64,000 nt of DNA from CAZEKB01 sp964512225. Lineage in GTDB: Bacteria; Myxococcota_A; UBA796; UBA9615. This document shows, in pieces, positions 17,583-25,246 of this stretch (position 1 is its first letter; each line of letters starts with the position of its first letter). The notes below the pieces were generated by a model. That model was not told the DNA's origin. It saw only the letters and a program-made list of their open reading frames with translations, and made no database searches. The position numbers and the translations under genes are program-made. The stretch spans positions 1-64,000 of the forward strand of contig CAZEKB010000021.1 of NCBI GenBank assembly GCA_964512225.1, written 5' to 3'.

Positions 17583-20377
17583 TGCGGCCGTGGTTCTTCG
17601 CACGCGTCGGGCCGGCCTTCCCGGGCGCTTTCGTGCCCGTGAGCCTCGTGAACCAGCACCCGTCCCCGATCCCCGTCGACAGTGACGTCCATTCCGTCTT
17701 CCAGGATACGACAAGCACCCTCGACGTTCACGACGGCCGGGAGCCGGTACTCCCGCGCGACGACCGCGCCGTGGGAGAGGTACGACCCGAGCTCGAGGAT
17801 CAGCCCCCCGGCCGTGAGGAACAGCGGCGTCCACCCGGGGTCCGTCGAACGCGCGACCAGGATGTCCCCGGGCTTCAGTCGTCCCACCTCGCCCGGGCCG
17901 GACAGGACCCGGACCGTGCCGCGCACGATCCCCGGCGAGATCCCCAGCCCCTCGAGGGCGCCCGCGTGATCGGCGCCGGGATCGAGGTGCCGGTTGCCCT
18001 CCTCCAGGAAGTCCGGGTGCGGACGGGCCCGGTCGGCCTCGAACTCCGCGCGGCGCTCGTCCGCGATCCGACGGGCGCGCTCGGGCGCGAGGCGACCCGC
18101 CACCAGGGCGCGCAGCTCCTCGATCTCCAGGAATACGATCGCGTCGCCCGACTCGAGGACCCCGTCGCGCTCGAGCAGCGCTCCCACGCGCTCGAAGATG
18201 CGCTTGAGGCGGAAGAGGAGCCGGTCGTAGCTGAACCGTTGGTTCTCCCGCAGGGCCATGTACCGCCGCGTGAGGTCGAGTAGGCGCTCGAACAGCACGG
18301 TCCGCCACGGCAGCAGGCGCCGCGCCGCGGTCCGACTCATTCGCTGCCGGACGAGGCGCTCGGCCTGCATCCGGTCCCGCGCCCGGCGGTCCGCGTGGGC
18401 GGCGGGATCGGCGGCCGCGCCCGCGCGGAGCGTGCCCGCCACCATGCGAAGCACGAGCTCGGGATCGTCGGCCCAGCGCGTCGAGAAGACCTCCCAGGAG
18501 GCCGAGCTGCGGTGGCCGTAGTCGACGAGGAAGCGACGGAGCGCGCGGTCGAAGTCGCCCCCGTCGATGTCCGCGAGCTCGTCGTACAGCGGGAGGTCCG
18601 CCTCGAGCCGGCGCCGCACCTCCGGCGACCGACGGGCCGCCTCGGCCAGGTCCCACAGCGCCTGGTTGACCTGCAGGGTCCGGTTGTCGCCCGCGTCGGC
18701 CACCAGAGCCGAGCGGAGCGCCTCGCCGCCCTCGCCCACCCAGGACCGCAGCGCCACGTCCAGCAGCTGGTAGCAGAGGTGGGCGAACAGCAGCGACAGG
18801 AGGTGGATCTGGAGGTACTCGACGATGAGCTCGGTGCCCCGGTCCACCGCCTCGAGGCCCGAGCGCGCGTCGCCGAAGTCCAGGGGCAGCGCGGTCGTGG
18901 CCGCGTCGAGCCGGGGCCGGAACTCCTCCCACTCCTGGTGGTTCGTGAGGACGTTGTAGCGGTACCGCTCGGCCCGGTTCTCGGCCGAGCCCTCGGCGAA
19001 GATCGATCGCACCATCCGCCAGTCGGGGAGGTAGGGCGCGGCGTTGCGCATCGCGCGCTGCTCCTCCGCCGGGAACATCTCGAGGATGACCTCCGGGGGG
19101 TTGCGTCCCGGCAGCCGGAAGACGAGGTGGCGGAAGATCGTGATGTTGAAGTACGGGCGGCCCCGGTACAGGCGCGTGGGCTTCGTGCCGCCGAGCCAAC
19201 CCTCCGAGGCGCCCTTCCACTCGGTGAAGTGGTGCAGCACGGGCTGGATGAGGGACCAACCGAGCGGCGTCGCCTGATCCGGCCAGCGCTCGCCGCAGAA
19301 GCGTTGGGTCCACAGGATCGGTCGGTCCCGGAAGGCCTCCGCCGCCGGGCGGCCGAAGGAGCGGGGCTCGACCGCGGTGACGGGGCGGGCCTGGACCAGG
19401 AAGAGGTGCCCGTCGCGGTCGACGGTCCACTCGATGTCCGCGGGGCCCCCGAGCAGGTCCTCGGCCGCGAGCCCGAGCTCGGCGATCCGGAGGGCCTCGG
19501 CGTCCGTCAGCGCGGGCTTGCGCTGCTCCGCCGCGGGGACCTCCCGGAACACCACGCGGCCGCTGCCCGGCGCGGTCGTCTCGAGCCGCCGCTCCTTGCG
19601 GGCGATCCCACGCTCGGCGATGCGCAGGCGCTCGGCGCCGCGGTGGATCAGGAAGTAGTCCGGGTGCACCCGCCCCTGCGCGAGCGCCTCCCCCAGCCCG
19701 GACGCCGCCTCGAGCGCCATCTCCCGGCGCGACCCGCTCACGGGGTTGACCGTGAACAGCATCCCCGACGCGCGGGGGTGGACCATGCGCTGCACCAACA
19801 CCGCCATCGGGGGCAGCACCGCGTCCGTCGGGTCCGAGAGGCGGTAGCCGACGGCCCGCTCCGAGTACCAGGACGCCCACACGTCCCGGATCGCGTCGTG
19901 GATCGGGCCGAGGCCCCTCAGGTTGAGGTGCGACTCGTACTGCCCCGCGTGCGAGCGCTCGGCGCCGTCCTCATCCGACGCGCTGGACCGCACCGCGAAG
20001 AGCGGCGCCCGCCGATCCGGGGCGTCGGGGCGCATGGGGACGCGCAGCAGATCGGTGTACGCGTCGACGAACAGCCGCTCCACTGCGGGCGGCAGCGGGA
20101 CTCGACGCAGCGCCTCGGCCGCCCGGGCGCCGGCCGCGACGGCGCGGGCACGGTCCCCCGAACGCAGCTCCTCCGCGGCCCGCGTACAGAGCGCCTCGAC
20201 GGGAGTCCCCACGATGGCGCCTCGGAGCGCGTCGGTCGTGACGACGACCCCGGGCGGGACCGGGAGCCCGCGCGCCGTCAGCTCCGCCAGCCGGGCCGCC
20301 TTCGCGCCGACGATGGACGCGTCCATCGCCCCGCGGTCGCGCAGGTCGAGGACGAGGGGCGGGGCGGAGCGAACCAT
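17579..20377 (-). CDS. PEP-synthase / rifampicin-phosphotransferase-like enzyme
   Basis: A 932-residue multidomain protein. Residues about 10-330 form a PPDK-type ATP-grasp domain: VGAKAARLAELTARG, FAVRSSASDEDG, and GASGMLFTVNP-like sequence near 190. The middle region, starting ILWTQRFCGERWPDQATPLG, resembles the linker of rifampicin phosphotransferases. The C-terminal swivelling phosphohistidine domain has SYLSHGAVVAREYRLPAV with the catalytic His near 869. These enzymes transfer the beta-phosphate of ATP via phosphohistidine to an acceptor (pyruvate, or a small molecule such as a rifamycin). The acceptor here is unknown, and the classical PEP-binding barrel is not evident. It is coupled to the downstream lipoprotein gene. 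Confidence 0.82.
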   Translation of the reverse strand: MVRSAPPLVLDLRDRGAMDASIVGAKAARLAELTARGLPVPPGVVVTTDALRGAIVGTPVEALCTRAAEELRSGDRARAVAAGARAAEALRRVPLPPAVERLFVDAYTDLLRVPMRPDAPDRRAPLFAVRSSASDEDGAERSHAGQYESHLNLRGLGPIHDAIRDVWASWYSERAVGYRLSDPTDAVLPPMAVLVQRMVHPRASGMLFTVNPVSGSRREMALEAASGLGEALAQGRVHPDYFLIHRGAERLRIAERGIARKERRLETTAPGSGRVVFREVPAAEQRKPALTDAEALRIAELGLAAEDLLGGPADIEWTVDRDGHLFLVQARPVTAVEPRSFGRPAAEAFRDRPILWTQRFCGERWPDQATPLGWSLIQPVLHHFTEWKGASEGWLGGTKPTRLYRGRPYFNITIFRHLVFRLPGRNPPEVILEMFPAEEQRAMRNAAPYLPDWRMVRSIFAEGSAENRAERYRYNVLTNHQEWEEFRPRLDAATTALPLDFGDARSGLEAVDRGTELIVEYLQIHLLSLLFAHLCYQLLDVALRSWVGEGGEALRSALVADAGDNRTLQVNQALWDLAEAARRSPEVRRRLEADLPLYDELADIDGGDFDRALRRFLVDYGHRSSASWEVFSTRWADDPELVLRMVAGTLRAGAAADPAAHADRRARDRMQAERLVRQRMSRTAARRLLPWRTVLFERLLDLTRRYMALRENQRFSYDRLLFRLKRIFERVGALLERDGVLESGDAIVFLEIEELRALVAGRLAPERARRIADERRAEFEADRARPHPDFLEEGNRHLDPGADHAGALEGLGISPGIVRGTVRVLSGPGEVGRLKPGDILVARSTDPGWTPLFLTAGGLILELGSYLSHGAVVAREYRLPAVVNVEGACRILEDGMDVTVDGDRGRVLVHEAHGHESAREGRPDACEEPRPQ

Positions 20378-20435
20378 GCGGGCAATGTACGTGCATCGCG
20401 ATCCGAGCAGCCAGGGCTTCGGCCGCGCGCGACGC

Positions 20436-21134
20436 CTACTCGCTCTGCGCCGTGCCGAAGAGCAGGTCGAACGCGGGGCTGATCGAGGAGTAGTTGCCGC
20501 CCTTCATCGACCCGTGGTGCAGGTCGTGGGCGGCGATCATGCGGCTCACGAGGGGCAGCTTCGGCAGATCGAGGTGCATCGCGCTGTGGATGAGGACGTT
20601 CATCACCGAGTACAGGACGAAGGCGATCAGGAAGCCGAGGCCGCTGACGGGCCCCGCCACCGTCGCCACCAGCACGGGGCAGGCCATGAAGAGGGCGATG
20701 CCGAGGGCCGTCTCCACCGGGTGGATGAACATCGCGTCCTCGGCGAAGGGGCTCCGGATCCGGTGGTGCACGGCGTGCCACCGACGCCCCGTCGGCCAGG
20801 CATGGAACACGCCGCGGTGGAGCAGGTAGTACCCGAAGTCGTAGAGCACGAGGACGGCGACGACCTCCGCCACCGTCCGCCCCGGCGACGCGACCCCGCG
20901 GCTCACGATCCGACCGTCCATCCACAGGGCGGGCCCGAAGAACATCACCAGCGTCAGCGCCGTGTTCACGACCCGACTGCGCAGGTGCTCGGCCGCGGGC
21001 ACCCGCCGGGGGATCTCCCGTCGCGTCCGGTGCCGCGCCGCCCACTCGGTGTGCGCGAGTCGCTGCAGGCTCGCCATCGCGAGGCCGCTGAGGGCCATGC
21101 CGAGCACGAGCGCGACGTAGATGTTCGGGGTCAT
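20436..21134 (-). CDS. sterol desaturase / fatty-acid hydroxylase family
   Basis: A 232-residue integral membrane di-iron enzyme. Hydrophobic segments are at about residues 5-25, 57-73, 88-105 and 150-170. The histidine clusters that bind the two irons are all present: HRGVFH (106-111), HAVHH (120-124), HSAMH and HDLHH toward the C-terminus. Such enzymes hydroxylate or desaturate sterols, carotenoids or fatty acids using O2. It is divergent from the TetR gene with only 49 bp between the two start codons, and a 3-beta-HSD-like dehydrogenase follows TetR, which suggests a regulated lipid or sterol modification pathway. Confidence 0.87.
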   Translation of the reverse strand: MTPNIYVALVLGMALSGLAMASLQRLAHTEWAARHRTRREIPRRVPAAEHLRSRVVNTALTLVMFFGPALWMDGRIVSRGVASPGRTVAEVVAVLVLYDFGYYLLHRGVFHAWPTGRRWHAVHHRIRSPFAEDAMFIHPVETALGIALFMACPVLVATVAGPVSGLGFLIAFVLYSVMNVLIHSAMHLDLPKLPLVSRMIAAHDLHHGSMKGGNYSSISPAFDLLFGTAQSE

Positions 21135-21156
21135 GTACGACTCCAGTAATATTGGT

Positions 21157-21182
21157 TACTCAATGGAGTATACTCACTACTC
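21157..21182. promoter_or_regulatory. candidate TetR operator
   Basis: The intergene region is AT-rich in a very GC-rich genome. TACTC (21157-21161) and GAGTA (21166-21170) form an inverted repeat with a 4-bp spacer. Two more TACTC copies follow (21171-21175, 21178-21182), so GAGTATACTC (21166-21175) is also a perfect 10-bp palindrome. The element lies between the divergent desaturase and TetR genes and touches the TetR start region, which fits autorepression and control of both. Confidence 0.55.
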
Positions 21183-21183
21183 G

Positions 21184-21888
21184 ATGTCCGGGATCCCCCG
21201 ATCCGCCGGCGGCGCCGGCGCTCCGAAGGCCCTCGCCCGCCGACTCCGAGCCGCGAAGGACGCCGCGTACCGCGAAGCGCTCCTCGACGCCGCCGAGCTC
21301 GCGTTCGCCGACGGGGGTTACGAAGGCACGGGCGTCAAGCCGATCGCGGCGTCCGTCGGCGTGTCGCTCACCACGCTGTACCGCTACTTCCCCACCAAGC
21401 TCGCGCTGTACCGGGCGGTGCACGCCCGGCGCCTCGACGAGCTGATGGGGAGCATCCGCGCCGCCGGGGCCCTGTCTCGCGAGCCGATCGCCCAGCTCCT
21501 CGGCGGCCTGCGCCTGCACCTGGAGTTCCACGCGCAGCACCCCACGTACCTGCGGATGCACCTGCGGGAAGGCAACGCGTGGACCGGGGCGGCCCGGCTT
21601 CGTACGGAGGAGCAGGTCGCCGCCTGGCGCTCCGGCCACGAGCGCATGCAGCTCACCTTCGAGCGGGGGATCGCCGACGGCAGCTTCGTGGCGGAGGATC
21701 CGGCGCTCCTGGTGCGGACGACGCTCGCGCTCACGGAGGCGCACCTCAGCTGGTGGATCGACGGGGGAATGCCCCTCGCGCCCGAGGAGCTCTGTCGCCT
21801 CACCTTCGACCGGCTGGTCCGAGCGTGCTGCCGCGAGCCTGCCCGGGGGGCGTGGCTCCGACGCATCGAGGCGGGGGACCTGCCGTGA
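21184..21888 (+). CDS. TetR-family transcriptional regulator
   Basis: About 234 residues from the ATG at 21184. The N-terminal DNA-binding domain is clear: REALLDAAELAFADGGYEGT, then the helix-turn-helix IAASVGVSLTTLYRYFPTKLALYRAV (about residues 52-78). The C-terminal ligand-binding domain is helical (LLGGLRLHLEFHAQHPTYLR). An upstream in-frame ATG at 21163 would place the N-terminus inside the operator-like palindrome, so I prefer 21184. The stop codon overlaps the GTG of the following dehydrogenase by four bases. It probably senses a lipid-like ligand and represses the neighbouring desaturase and its own operon. Confidence 0.88.
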   Translation: MSGIPRSAGGAGAPKALARRLRAAKDAAYREALLDAAELAFADGGYEGTGVKPIAASVGVSLTTLYRYFPTKLALYRAVHARRLDELMGSIRAAGALSREPIAQLLGGLRLHLEFHAQHPTYLRMHLREGNAWTGAARLRTEEQVAAWRSGHERMQLTFERGIADGSFVAEDPALLVRTTLALTEAHLSWWIDGGMPLAPEELCRLTFDRLVRACCREPARGAWLRRIEAGDLP

Positions 21889-22880
21889 GCCTCGCGGTGG
21901 TCACCGGGAGCGCCGGGTTCGTCGGGGGGCACCTGGTGACACGCCTGGCGGCCGCGGGCCGGGCCGTCCGCGCCGTCGATCTGCGACCGGGCCCCGTGGA
22001 CGCCCCGAACGTCGAGGGGCTGGAGGTGGACCTCACGGACGCGGGGGCGGCGGAGCGAATCGTGGCGGGCGCGGACACGGTCTTCCACGTCGCGTCGCTC
22101 GTGCATACCCGGCGCAGCGACGCCGAGCGGGTGTGGGCGGTCAACCACGGCGGCACGGTCTCGTTGCTGGCCGCGGCCCGGGCCGCGGGGGTGCGGCGGT
22201 TCGTCCACGTGAGCTCGGCGTCCGTCGTCTACGAGGGCCGGGACATCGAGAACGGGGACGAGTCGCTGCCGTACGCGTCATCGTCCCAGGCCCCGTACGC
22301 GGACAGCAAGATCGCGGCCGAGCGGGCCGTCCTCGAGGCCGACGACTCGGGATTCAGCACCTGCGCCGTCCGCCCCCACGTGGTGTTCGGGCCGGGCGAC
22401 CAGCGCTTCATGCCCGCGATCCTGGACCGCGCCGCCGCCGGGCGGCTCACCACGGGCGTGGGCTCGGCCGACAAGCTCAGCGACTTCACGTACATCGACA
22501 ACCTCATCGACGCGCTGACGGCCACCGAGCGGGCCCTCGACGCGGGGACCGCGACCGGGCAGGCCTACTTCGTGACGAACGGCGAGCCGACGCCGTTCTG
22601 GGGGTTCGTCGACCTCGTCCTGGAGGGCCTGGGCAGGCCGCCGATCGCGCGACGCGTCCCCTACGCGGCGGCGTACGCGGCGGCCACGTTGCGCGAGCTC
22701 TGGGAGTCGTTGCGGGGGCTGCCGCCGGGCGTGGAGGGGGGGCTGACGCGGTTCGCGGTGCGGTACCTGTGCACGCACCACTGGTTCAGCATCGACAAGG
22801 CGCGCCGGGACCTGGCCTGGGAGCCCGCGGTCGGCATCGAGGAGGGGATACGCCGGACGCTCGCCGCCCGAGGGGGGTGA
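21885..22880 (+). CDS. NAD(P)-dependent 3-beta-HSD/epimerase-family dehydrogenase
   Basis: A 331-residue extended short-chain dehydrogenase. The Rossmann motif VVTGSAGFVGGHL starts at residue 5. The catalytic YADSK (Tyr near 133, Lys 137) and the VHVSSASVVY segment are in place. The motif PHVVFGPGDQRFMP and the length are typical of the 3-beta-hydroxysteroid dehydrogenase/NSDHL group. Oxidation of a 3-hydroxyl on a sterol-like lipid is plausible given the adjacent sterol desaturase, though sugar-nucleotide substrates remain possible. The start is a GTG overlapping the TetR stop, implying coupled translation. Confidence 0.85.
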   Translation: MSLAVVTGSAGFVGGHLVTRLAAAGRAVRAVDLRPGPVDAPNVEGLEVDLTDAGAAERIVAGADTVFHVASLVHTRRSDAERVWAVNHGGTVSLLAAARAAGVRRFVHVSSASVVYEGRDIENGDESLPYASSSQAPYADSKIAAERAVLEADDSGFSTCAVRPHVVFGPGDQRFMPAILDRAAAGRLTTGVGSADKLSDFTYIDNLIDALTATERALDAGTATGQAYFVTNGEPTPFWGFVDLVLEGLGRPPIARRVPYAAAYAAATLRELWESLRGLPPGVEGGLTRFAVRYLCTHHWFSIDKARRDLAWEPAVGIEEGIRRTLAARGG

Positions 22881-22904
22881 AGCAGCCGGGCGAACGCAGC
22901 GGGT

Positions 22905-23543
22905 CTAGAACTCGCCTTCGCCCGAGAAGAAGAAGGAGTACCGCTCGCCGGGGACGGCCGTGATGTCCGTGTCTTCGCCCGCGAAGGTCCAGTCCGCGCC
23001 CCGGAAGGCGCCCACGCCGATCTTGCGCATGTCGTCGTCCGCGCTCTCGCCGAGCGGGGCCCGGGGCCGGAACTCGTTGCGGTACATCACGAACTCCCCT
23101 CCCCCCGTGTCCCGGAGGCCGACCCGACGCTGGTACGACTGCTCGATCGTGATGTCCGTGCCCTGGAGCAGGCACCCCTCGTCCCCGAGCTGGGGGGCGT
23201 GGGTCAGGGTCACGAGCCAGATGTAGTCGCAGACGTCGCAGAGCTCGGAGGAGACCTCGCTGTCCTCGGTGCCCTCGGCCTCCCACGCCTCCTTGCAGTC
23301 GAAGTGGCCGTCGGCGATCGCCTCGGCGGTCCAGCCGATGTTGAGCCACTCCACGCCGTCGAAGACCGTGAGGTCGAGCCCGGGGCCGATCGCGTCGTCG
23401 TCGTCGTCGACCGTGCCGTCACAGGGGGGAGCCGTACCGTCCACGCAGATCGAGATACCCCAGATGTCCAGGGTGCCCGCGCAGCCGCTCAGCATCAGGG
23501 CGGCTGCGATGAGGACGATGGAACGGAACGTGGTCGAGCTCAT
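22905..23543 (-). CDS. Cys-rich lipoprotein with acidic run
   Basis: A 212-residue predicted lipoprotein starting at the ATG at 23543, with lipobox LSGC (Cys21). Just after it are ICVDGTAPPCDGTVDDDDD, giving an early cysteine pair and an Asp run. A second cysteine-rich segment reads ELCDVCDYIWLV. The remainder is beta-rich and ends GERYSFFFSGEGEF. No known family is recognised. The disulphides and lipid anchor point to an outer-membrane or periplasmic location. It is transcribed alone and divergently from the FHA gene. Confidence 0.78.
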   Translation of the reverse strand: MSSTTFRSIVLIAAALMLSGCAGTLDIWGISICVDGTAPPCDGTVDDDDDAIGPGLDLTVFDGVEWLNIGWTAEAIADGHFDCKEAWEAEGTEDSEVSSELCDVCDYIWLVTLTHAPQLGDEGCLLQGTDITIEQSYQRRVGLRDTGGGEFVMYRNEFRPRAPLGESADDDMRKIGVGAFRGADWTFAGEDTDITAVPGERYSFFFSGEGEF

Positions 23544-23734
23544 GATGGGGGCGGTCCCTCCTGGGTCCGGTGGGGGTGTCATACCGCGGGCGAGCATACC
23601 GTGTCCGGGGCGGACGCGCGCACGGACCGTGTGGTGCCCGGCGCAGCGGCCGAATCGCCCGGGTGCGGCGAGTTTCACACCGCGCGCGCGCTCCTGTATC
23701 GTCGCGCCCCCGGAACCCCCAGAGGACCACCGCG

Positions 23735-24109
23735 ATGTCCGCGAAGACCATCCAAGGCGAGCCCCTCAAGCTCGGAGACCTCGAAGAGGTCCCCGGCGAA
23801 ATCGACGCGCGACTGCGCATCGTGGCCGGATCGGGCAAGGGCAAGGTGTACCCCATCCGTGAGAACTCGATCGTCCTCGGCCGGGACGAGGGCTGCCACA
23901 TCGTGGTGGACGACCCGCGCGTCTCCGGCAGGCACGCGATCGTGTCCTACCGGGGCGGCGAGTTCCGCGTGAGCGATCTCCAGAGCACCAACGGCTCGCT
24001 GCTCAACGGCAGCCCGCTCACGGAGAGCGTCTTCCAGGAGAGCGACGACCTGCGGCTCGGCAAGACCGTCATTCGCCTCGAAGTCGACTTCCGCGAGCCG
24101 GTCCTCTAG
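23735..24109 (+). CDS. FHA-domain protein
   Basis: A 124-residue protein whose body is one forkhead-associated domain. The core motifs are in order: SIVLGRDEGCHIVVDDPRVS (GR and phosphate-binding S), GRHAIVSYRGG (the S/GxxH element) and DLQSTNGSLLNG (the terminal NG). FHA domains bind phosphothreonine peptides, so this is a probable reader for one of the Hanks-type kinases nearby; the PEGA kinase gene starts 1.1 kb downstream. About 35 N-terminal residues lie outside the domain and could carry its regulatory site. The start ATG has AGAGG upstream. Confidence 0.9.
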   Translation: MSAKTIQGEPLKLGDLEEVPGEIDARLRIVAGSGKGKVYPIRENSIVLGRDEGCHIVVDDPRVSGRHAIVSYRGGEFRVSDLQSTNGSLLNGSPLTESVFQESDDLRLGKTVIRLEVDFREPVL

Positions 24110-24118
24110 CGCGTCCTC

Positions 24119-24355
24119 GTGCGCCTGGCCGACGCGCTCGACGCCGTCTGGACGGCCGCCGCCGCGCTCCCGGACGACGAAGCCGCCTTCACCGAGCTCG
24201 ACCCCGACGCCCGTCGGCGCGCCCACGACGTGGGCGTCCGCTGCCAGGACCGGCTCGTGCGCGTGCTCGCGCGCCTCGTCGAGGGCATGGCCGAGGACGG
24301 CGTCGAGCTCGTCGACGCCCGAGGCGTGCCCTCCGACTACTCCGAGGACGCCTGA
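24119..24355 (+). CDS. small unknown protein after FHA gene
   Basis: A 78-residue, acidic, largely helical protein. It starts with GTG nine bases after the FHA stop codon, so it is probably in the same operon. The sequence (LADALDAVWTAAAALPDD, RRRAHDVGVRCQDRLVRVL) predicts three helices and has one cysteine. No family is recognised. Its last 19 bases overlap the 3' end of the convergent lipoprotein gene. It may assist the FHA protein; this is inferred only from position. Confidence 0.6.
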   Translation: MRLADALDAVWTAAAALPDDEAAFTELDPDARRRAHDVGVRCQDRLVRVLARLVEGMAEDGVELVDARGVPSDYSEDA

Positions 24356-25098
24356 AGCGTGAGGTAGAGGCCCCCCGGTCCGCCGGGAGGCACGGTCACC
24401 ACCTGGGTCCGCGACCCGACGCGCGGGTGGAACAGCTCCACCGCGTACTCCCCGGCGTCCAGGTCCTCGAGCTCCAGCCGCCCGTCCGTCCCTGTGACGC
24501 CGGCCGTGCCCGCGGGCGCCACGAGCACCCACGCCTCCATGTGAGGCCAGCGATCCGATGTCACGCGGTAACGCCCGGGCTCGTCCAGCACCCAGCGCGA
24601 GGGGGGCGCCTGCGGGGGGACGGCGACGTTCTGCACGTGCGTCTCCCCGCCCTCCGCGACGCGCCAGAGGTGGAAGGTGTGCAGGGCCGAGTCTTCGTTG
24701 ACGAACCGCAGCGGCGTCGCCGGGGGCACGACCCGGGCGGTCGGCGAGAACCGGCAGCCGGAGGCCTTGACCTCCACCTCCGCGGGGACCTCGGGCACGC
24801 CCGCGGCGGTGGGGACCCACACCAAGACGTTGGCGAGTCCCTTCTCCGGACCGACGACGAGGGCCCCGGACGGGGCGGGCTCGGCGCACTCGGGCACCTC
24901 CGGCACCGCGACGGGCGCGTCCTCGGCGTCGCCGCCCCACTCGAGCTTCACGGAGATGCCCCGGGGCGGCGGTGTCATCGGCGCCTCGGCCACGGGCACG
25001 GACGGCGCCGGAGAGGGCTCCTCGGACCCGCCGCAGCCGGCGAGGACCAGGACCAGAACCGAGAGCGTGCAGGAGGGGCGCAGCGTCACGGCCCGCAT
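24337..25098 (-). CDS. cupredoxin-like lipoprotein
   Basis: A 253-residue lipoprotein from the ATG at 25098, lipobox LAGC (Cys22). Residues about 70-190 match the cupredoxin-like, methylamine-utilisation-type family (GLANVLVWVPTA, RVVPPATPLRFVNEDSALHT). The usual copper-ligand segment is altered: where relatives have a Cys followed by a His and Met, this reads SDRWPHMEAW, so the Cys is replaced and copper binding is doubtful. The C-terminal part (TDGRLELEDLDAGEYAVELF) resembles a carboxypeptidase-regulatory-like beta sandwich. A structural or binding role in the envelope is more likely than electron transfer. Confidence 0.75.
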   Translation of the reverse strand: MRAVTLRPSCTLSVLVLVLAGCGGSEEPSPAPSVPVAEAPMTPPPRGISVKLEWGGDAEDAPVAVPEVPECAEPAPSGALVVGPEKGLANVLVWVPTAAGVPEVPAEVEVKASGCRFSPTARVVPPATPLRFVNEDSALHTFHLWRVAEGGETHVQNVAVPPQAPPSRWVLDEPGRYRVTSDRWPHMEAWVLVAPAGTAGVTGTDGRLELEDLDAGEYAVELFHPRVGSRTQVVTVPPGGPGGLYLTLQASSE

Positions 25099-25246
25099 CT
25101 TCGTCGGGACGACGGAGCCGGGCAAGGCGGGTCGCTCGTTCGCGCCCCCGCCGGTTTGCCCCGGCTGGCGTCGAACAGGTAACTTCGCTCCCGTCGACGG
25201 ACCCCGATCCGCCGCCGCCTTCGCGGCCCCCGTCGACCGGAGGATC
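25099..25246. other. divergent promoter region
   Basis: This 148-bp region separates the cupredoxin-like lipoprotein (leftward) and the PEGA kinase (rightward). The kinase has a strong ribosome binding site (GGAGG at 25239-25243). No clear promoter consensus or palindrome is visible. Confidence 0.4.
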
